From: UBA1672 sp050633285
Lineage (GTDB): Bacteria > Pseudomonadota > Alphaproteobacteria > Micavibrionales > Micavibrionaceae
Direction: 5' to 3'
NCBI GenBank assembly: GCA_050633285.1
Contig: JBOEGG010000007.1
Span: 1 to 64,000, forward strand
Length of the DNA: 64,000 bases
Part shown: positions 61,690 through 64,000 of the stretch, in pieces
Layout: each line of letters opens with the position of its first letter
Position numbering within the stretch: the stretch's first letter is position 1
Notes under the pieces: model-generated
Seen by the model: only the letters and a program-made list of their open reading frames with translations
Told to the model about the DNA's origin: nothing
The model's database searches: none
Position numbers and translations under genes: made by a program

Positions 61690-62924
61690 ACAACATAGCC
61701 TTTGTCCTCTCTTCGCTAAGATCACGCTGGCTCAACAGCCTGTTATCCGTTTTTCTGACCGCATTTGGCGTAATGCTTGCCCTGATCGTTATTCAATTTA
61801 GCCACCATATACAAACCCGACTCAATGCAGATGGAAAAAATATTGATATCGTTGTCGGCGCAAAAGGAAGCCCCCTACAACTTATCCTGTCCTCTGTGTA
61901 TCATATTGATATTCCAACCGGAAACATCCCCTATGACAGCGCAAAAAAATGGATGAAACACCCACAAATCAAGGATGCCACCCCACTTGCTTTAGGAGAT
62001 AACTGGAAAGGACATAGGATTGTCGGAACAACCTCCGCCTATATGGAACACTATAACGGGCAATTGGCAAATGGCCGTATATGGAACAAACCATTTGAAG
62101 CAATCGCAGGTTCTAATACCAAGCTTCAAGTCGGTGATACATTTGCGGGGTCGCATGGTATATCAAATGGCGGACATGCACATGAAGGGAAACATTATAC
62201 CGTTACGGGCGTTATAGAACCGACAGGAACCGTTCTTGATCGCCTTATCCTTACATCACTCGTTTCAGTTCTGACGCTACACGGACAAGAAAGCATAGTG
62301 CACAAACATGATGCTCATGCACATAACACTCACCATAATCACGAGCATGAACATAAAGCGCAAAAAAAACATAGAAAAAGTTCCGAAATTACAGCCCTGC
62401 TCCTAACAACAAAATCCCCAATTGCAAATATAAATCTGCCTCGAATGATTAATCGTGAAAGCGCATTACAAGCAGCCAATCCCGCATTGGAGATAACACG
62501 CTTAACATCAATGCTTGGGTTAGGATCACAAAGCTTTTCCATTCTTTCCACTGTATTAATCACAATAGCATCTTTAAGCATCTTTGCCGGATTAGCAGGA
62601 AGCCTTGAAAATCGAATGGGAGACCTCGCCGTTCTACGCGCGATCGGTTTTTCAAAAAAACGGATATTTAGTATCATAACAACGGAAGGCATGTTGATCG
62701 TTCTTTTTGGGCTGGCACTTGGTATCATTATGGGAATAAGCGGATTTGCAATGCTCGCTCAAACAATCACCCCGTTAAACACAAGTAGAGCAAACTTTGC
62801 TTTTACACCTGACTTCATTCTGATAATTTTAGGTGTCTCTGTAGCAGGTTTAATGGCTGCAATATTGCCGGCTCTACGCGCATCTAACGTTGATGTTGCA
62901 AAACAGCTTTCAAGTATTGGATAA
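61686..62924 (+). CDS. FtsX/MacB-like ABC permease with His-rich loop
   Basis: A 412-residue membrane protein with an N-terminal helix (residues ~15-35), a large extracytoplasmic region and three C-terminal helices (~280-300, 335-360, 375-400). The FtsX-type segment ENRMGDLAVLRAIGFSKKRIF is clear. A loop at residues ~204-231 is full of His (HKHDAHAHNTHHNHEHEH), which looks like a zinc-binding loop. The Zur boxes upstream agree with that. It would export or move zinc-related substrate or lipoprotein; direction cannot be told. Confidence 0.88.
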   Translation: MNNIAFVLSSLRSRWLNSLLSVFLTAFGVMLALIVIQFSHHIQTRLNADGKNIDIVVGAKGSPLQLILSSVYHIDIPTGNIPYDSAKKWMKHPQIKDATPLALGDNWKGHRIVGTTSAYMEHYNGQLANGRIWNKPFEAIAGSNTKLQVGDTFAGSHGISNGGHAHEGKHYTVTGVIEPTGTVLDRLILTSLVSVLTLHGQESIVHKHDAHAHNTHHNHEHEHKAQKKHRKSSEITALLLTTKSPIANINLPRMINRESALQAANPALEITRLTSMLGLGSQSFSILSTVLITIASLSIFAGLAGSLENRMGDLAVLRAIGFSKKRIFSIITTEGMLIVLFGLALGIIMGISGFAMLAQTITPLNTSRANFAFTPDFILIILGVSVAGLMAAILPALRASNVDVAKQLSSIG

Positions 62925-62929
62925 TCATC

Positions 62930-63523
62930 GTGAGATCATTCGCTCATCTTCTTTCTATAAGCACCATAAGCATCTTATTCCTGACCGGGGCAGTGAACAA
63001 CACACCTCCTCCTTTACGTGACGCAGACATGGCAGAGCCGGACTTTCCTGCAATACAAACATTTACGGAAACTGATACCATAACGGTTGATCCGCCGGAC
63101 CTCATGAAACTCATCCCTGAGTTTGTGACCACCCCGAAAGGTGGCACAACATGGGATATCTTTAACGAAACAATAGAACATGAATACCAATATGAAGAAG
63201 ATAGTGAATTCACCTATATGGGGGTTCGACCTGAATTCTCGAAAACACTGAAAAAGATGGAAGGCTCGACCATCCTCATACAAGGATATATGTTCCCATT
63301 AGAACAAAGCGAAAAACACGCACGCTTTTTACTCGGCCCCTTTCCCATCAGTTGCCCGTACCATTACCATGTTCCGCCCAAAATGATTATAGAGGTACAT
63401 GTCACCACACCAATCGCCTTTTCTTACGACGCCATAAACATAAAAGGAAAGCTGGAACTTGTTCCTAAAGATGACGAATATAACCTATTTTATCGCTTAA
63501 AGGGTGCTGAGTTAGTGCCATAA
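62930..63523 (+). CDS. DUF3299 protein, zinc-regulated operon
   Basis: A 197-residue protein with a signal sequence (AHLLSISTISILFLTGAV). GYMFPLEQSEKHARFLLGPFPISCPYHYH matches the DUF3299 core (QGYMFPLE; C.(Y/F)H(Y/H) metal-site-like). It starts at GTG 62930, 5 nt after the permease stop. Function not known; probably periplasmic partner of the ABC system in zinc limitation. Confidence 0.8.
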   Translation: MRSFAHLLSISTISILFLTGAVNNTPPPLRDADMAEPDFPAIQTFTETDTITVDPPDLMKLIPEFVTTPKGGTTWDIFNETIEHEYQYEEDSEFTYMGVRPEFSKTLKKMEGSTILIQGYMFPLEQSEKHARFLLGPFPISCPYHYHVPPKMIIEVHVTTPIAFSYDAINIKGKLELVPKDDEYNLFYRLKGAELVP

Positions 63524-63587
63524 AGGCAATAACAGTAGTGCAGATAAAGATATTATTGCTTGTAACAATACATATGAAACAAATTAT

Positions 63588-63605
63588 CCTAAGCGGACGT
63601 TTAAG
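63588..63605 (+). repeat. Interspersed repeat copy 5 (diverged)
   Basis: CCTAAGCGGACGTTTAAG, sharing the TAAGCGGACG core. It lies after the DUF3299 gene stop. Confidence 0.4.
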
Positions 63606-63750
63606 CAGTATAGAGATTAGTTAATTTATCAGAAACGCTGTTACCACAGTATGGACATTTAAATAACTTGCACACGGACGGACAAAAAATGTAGCATTTT
63701 GTCATTAGAGAACACTGACGTGCGGTAGTTATATAACTTGTTATAAGCCA

Positions 63751-63999
63751 CTAAACGTGTAGCTTTGTTTTTGACCAAATGCCATTTATACATATGCCAG
63801 TTGCACATATTGGCTGATGATCAGGACAGTCATAACTATATATTTCAAAAGTATTAGGTAAAAGAAAATTATCTCTTTGCTTTGCGGTTAACTTAACTTC
63901 TTTGTCAACTTTTTGATCAACAGCCTGCTTATTATTTTGTTGCCAAACTAAAAGAGCGCAATGGCCACCTTTTCCTTGCCATTCTTTGAGCTGATACCC
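63751..63999 (-). CDS. Hypothetical protein, C-terminal fragment (cut by window end)
   Basis: The minus strand is open from the window end to a TAG at 63753-63751, reading 82 residues. They are polar with three Cys near the end (YDCPDH, ICATGICING) and an N-terminal part GGHCALLVWQQNN. The Cys spacing suggests a metal or disulfide-stabilised tail. I do not recognise it. The start lies beyond the window. Confidence 0.4.
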   Translation of the reverse strand, partial: GYQLKEWQGKGGHCALLVWQQNNKQAVDQKVDKEVKLTAKQRDNFLLPNTFEIYSYDCPDHQPICATGICINGIWSKTKLHV

Positions 64000-64000
64000 G

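Overview
The window is bacterial chromosome with low G+C. Its ends carry a housekeeping gene order typical of Alphaproteobacteria: lipA / coq10-like / pncC-pgpA-ispDF / ntrYX / trkA / murI / hfq / hflX / mazG on the left, and phnP-like / tatD / metG / holB / tmk / dacC / rlpA / mltB on the right. I cannot name a genus from sequence alone. A low-G+C, possibly predatory or free-living lineage (for example near Micavibrio) is a guess.

Layout. 1-16.1 kb: core metabolism, nitrogen-type two-component regulation, potassium uptake control, Hfq/HflX, MazG and an EAL-domain cyclic-di-GMP phosphodiesterase. 16.4-28.0 kb: the most unusual part, a gene set of the TOMM (thiazole/oxazole-modified peptide) type. 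It has a 1235-residue modular protein with three Ser/Cys/Asp-rich core-like tracts, an 810-residue protein with a C-terminal PhyH-type dioxygenase domain, a fused leader-binding/YcaO cyclodehydratase, a SagB/McbC-type flavin dehydrogenase and an ABC exporter. If the large protein is the substrate, this is a giant multi-core RiPP precursor, an order of magnitude longer than ordinary ones. 28.4-42.8 kb: a surface-glycan cluster with NeuB, NeuC and NeuA homologues (nonulosonic acid synthesis and activation), UDP-sugar epimerase and dehydrogenase, glycosyltransferases and several methyltransferases. 42.9-46.5 kb: a TetR-governed operon with a Rieske oxygenase, a sterol-desaturase-like hydroxylase, a DUF2141 protein and two small membrane proteins; twin operators precede tetR. 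47.5-56.2 kb: a minus-strand housekeeping operon ending at a small potassium channel. 56.26-59.65 kb: a tRNA-Ser(UGA) followed by a scarred region with hypothetical genes, a short interspersed repeat family and two broken genes, which looks like the remains of an integrated element. 59.65-63.5 kb: a zinc-responsive locus, with a CobW/G3E GTPase divergent from an ABC ATPase, an FtsX-like permease with a His-rich loop and a DUF3299 protein, separated by two near-perfect Zur-type palindromes. The window ends in a partial unknown gene.

How the parts fit. In the TOMM locus, the YcaO protein would cyclise Cys/Ser residues of the core tracts, the flavoenzyme would oxidise azolines to azoles, the PhyH domain could hydroxylate residues, and the exporter could move the product out. 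No dedicated leader peptidase is visible. The glycan cluster next to it would build a sialic- or legionaminic-type surface sugar. These functions are inferred from family membership; no product can be read from sequence.
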